DNA of 7,442 nucleotides, taken from contig CAITYI010000055.1 of the NCBI GenBank assembly GCA_903896585.1, positions 1 to 7,442 of the forward strand, written 5' to 3'. A program made the translations under genes and the position numbers. Below are positions 6,536 to 7,442 of this stretch, one piece after another (within the stretch, counting starts at the first letter, position 1; each line of letters starts with the position of its first letter). The notes beneath the pieces were generated by a model that ran no database searches, had not been told where the DNA came from, and worked only from the letters and a program-made list of their open reading frames with translations. This DNA is from an uncultured bacterium (GTDB taxonomy: Bacteria > Actinomycetota > Actinomycetes > S36-B12).

Positions 6536-6608
6536 GGGGCTGTGGCGCAGCTGGTAGCGCACCTGCATGGCATGCAGGGGGTCAGGGGTTCGAGTCCCCT
6601 CAGCTCCA
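6536..6608 (+). tRNA. tRNA-Ala, anticodon GGC
   Basis: The 73-base cloverleaf is complete. The acceptor stem GGGGCTG (6536-6542) pairs with CAGCTCC (6601-6607) with one G-T wobble. The D arm is GCGC-AGCTGGTA-GCGC (6545-6560). The anticodon arm CCTGC-ATGGCAT-GCAGG (6562-6578) carries GGC at 6569-6571, which reads alanine GCC codons. The variable loop GGGTC is followed by the T arm AGGGG-TTCGAGT-CCCCT (6584-6600) and discriminator A at 6608. The next bases are CAC, so the CCA end is not encoded and must be added enzymatically, which is common in Actinobacteria. Confidence 0.97.
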
Positions 6609-6631
6609 CACATCGAATTATTGTCTTTTCG

Positions 6632-7045
6632 TTATGGCGCCATCACAATCACGGTGAGTTTGCCGACATTGCTGGTTCCGCCACCCGGGGCAGTGGTGGT
6701 TACGGTGACAACGGCTTTGCCCACATTCTTGGCGGTGATTTGCCACGAAGTTTGTCCGGGAACTCCCACCATGCCGGTTGAAGCGGGTGCGGAATAGACG
6801 CCCTGGTAAACCTTTACCGATTTTTTAGCGCCGGAGACTTTGGTGTCCCAGGTGTAGCCGGTTGTGGCATTGGTGGATAAAGACAAAGTAATCGATTCAC
6901 CGGGAATCAGCCGAACCTGAGCAGGTAGTTCGGTGACGGTCAGGGTGTTGTCCTTGTTGGCTGCGTGAGCTGGGGTGGTGAGCGCCCCGGCAGCAAGGAA
7001 CAGTGCAATAAAGAGTGCGGAGATGGCTTTAATTGTTTTTGACAT
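6632..7045 (-). CDS. Secreted chagasin-like cysteine protease inhibitor (I42 family)
   Basis: The 137-residue product has a clear signal peptide: MSKTIK, a hydrophobic core (about 7-22) and TPAHA before a likely cleavage near residue 28. The mature part is an all-beta-type sequence with the chagasin/I42 BC-loop motif NATTGYTW (59-66; family NPTTGYxW) and a glycine-containing DE loop GMVGVPGQTSW (91-101) followed by VGKAVVTV. Known I42 proteins block papain-type cysteine proteases by inserting three loops into the active-site cleft. The third, RPW-type loop is not recognisable: TAPGGGTS stands there. Inhibitory function is thus likely but not certain. The start at 7045 is chosen because an earlier in-frame ATG would bury the signal peptide behind 23 polar residues and overlap the upstream gene. 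No clear ribosome-binding site precedes it, which suggests coupling to the transporter gene ending 10 bp upstream. Confidence 0.82.
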   Translation of the reverse strand: MSKTIKAISALFIALFLAAGALTTPAHAANKDNTLTVTELPAQVRLIPGESITLSLSTNATTGYTWDTKVSGAKKSVKVYQGVYSAPASTGMVGVPGQTSWQITAKNVGKAVVTVTTTAPGGGTSNVGKLTVIVMAP

Positions 7046-7055
7046 AGCCACAAGG

Positions 7056-7442
7056 CTAGCCCATGGGTTCGCCTTCAAAGGCTGGTGCTTTTCGCGTGGC
7101 GAGAAAGGATCCAATCAGAATGAGTGGGAACCCGATGATCAACCCCAGGGTGATCGGCTCACTGAGCACAATCACTCCAAGGACAACCGCCACGGCTGGG
7201 TTGATATAGGTGATAACTGTCGTGCGGGCAGCACCCACTTCAGCGACGAGGGAGAAGAACAGGATGAAGGCTATTGCGGTACAGAGAAGGCCCAATACCA
7301 GGACGGCTGTCCACGTCACGGCGGGCACACTCTGGGTGGGCCAGGTGGCAATTGCGAAGGGCGCGTAAATAACCGAGTTGATCAGCATTGCCATGGCAAT
7401 TGCGCCAAGGGCTGGCACGGTGGAAAGCTTGCGCGCCACAAT
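7056..7442 (-). CDS. DMT/EamA family transporter, C-terminal part, cut by window edge
   Basis: The last 128 residues of an EamA-domain (drug/metabolite transporter) membrane protein; the frame stays open to base 7442, so the start lies beyond the window. Four hydrophobic helices are visible, corresponding to the final four of the usual ten. They include the typical second EamA half: AFILFFSLVAEVGAARTTV, then YINPAVAVVLGVIVLSEPIT and a last helix followed by the basic LATRK. Substrates in this family range from amino acids to metabolites and drugs and cannot be deduced here. The stop is 10 bp before the inhibitor start, so the two genes probably share a transcript. The GTG at 7439 is internal, because the family pattern requires several more helices upstream. 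Confidence 0.93.
   Translation of the reverse strand: MVARKLSTVPALGAIAMAMLINSVIYAPFAIATWPTQSVPAVTWTAVLVLGLLCTAIAFILFFSLVAEVGAARTTVITYINPAVAVVLGVIVLSEPITLGLIIGFPLILIGSFLATRKAPAFEGEPMG

Noticed and set aside
6483..6536. Possible mini-ORF of 17 codons from a CTG after AAGGAG (6468-6473), ending at the tRNA 5' edge
   Set aside because: A CTG start is rare, the frame lies in the hairpin, and the peptide shows no feature. The ATG at 6490 is too far from the site and reads through the tRNA.
6536..6608. tRNA-Ala as an integration site for a mobile element
   Set aside because: No integrase and no second copy of the tRNA 3' end is visible; the genes to the right look like ordinary chromosomal genes.
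6634..6643. ATGGCGCCAT perfect palindrome at the end of the inhibitor gene
   Set aside because: It lies in the last codons, has no loop and no T-tract, and is not a terminator.

Overview
The window looks like chromosomal DNA from an actinomycetote of moderate GC content (mid-50s percent, judged by eye). Three things point there: the gene order rplU-rpmA-obg-proB-proA-(small ORF)-nadD-rsfS-histidine phosphatase, which parallels the block known from Mycobacterium and relatives; several GTG starts; and a tRNA gene without an encoded CCA. The codon third positions are mixed rather than almost all G/C, so a typical high-GC streptomycete or mycobacterium is unlikely. I cannot place it below phylum.

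Layout on the + strand: an AT-rich leader with an imperfect 18-bp tandem repeat (1-36); rplU and rpmA (ribosomal proteins L21 and L27) as a tight pair closed by a strong intrinsic terminator (666-697); an exact 2 x 20-bp tandem duplication (692-731) beginning in the terminator tail; obg (ribosome-assembly GTPase) overlapping proB, then proA (first two steps of proline synthesis). After a 74-bp gap comes an unlisted 46-residue single-pass membrane protein (4618-4758), followed by nadD (NAD synthesis), rsfS (ribosome silencing) and a histidine phosphatase in the position of mycobacterial gpgP. A long-stemmed hairpin without a U-tract follows, then a tRNA-Ala(GGC).

On the - strand, converging on the tRNA, is a two-gene unit: the C-terminal part of a DMT/EamA transporter cut by the right edge, followed 10 bp later by a secreted chagasin-like (I42) cysteine-protease inhibitor.

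The + strand genes form the conserved housekeeping block linking ribosome assembly and silencing (L21, L27, Obg, RsfS) with proline and NAD synthesis. The tRNA marks the change from this block to accessory-type genes. No gene-free stretch exceeds 300 bases. I see no CRISPR array, insertion sequence, phage gene or defence system, and no convincing undescribed multi-gene system. The parts most worth a second look are the small membrane protein, the inhibitor lacking one of the three canonical binding motifs, the two intergenic tandem repeats, and the start region of nadD, which lacks a ribosome-binding site.
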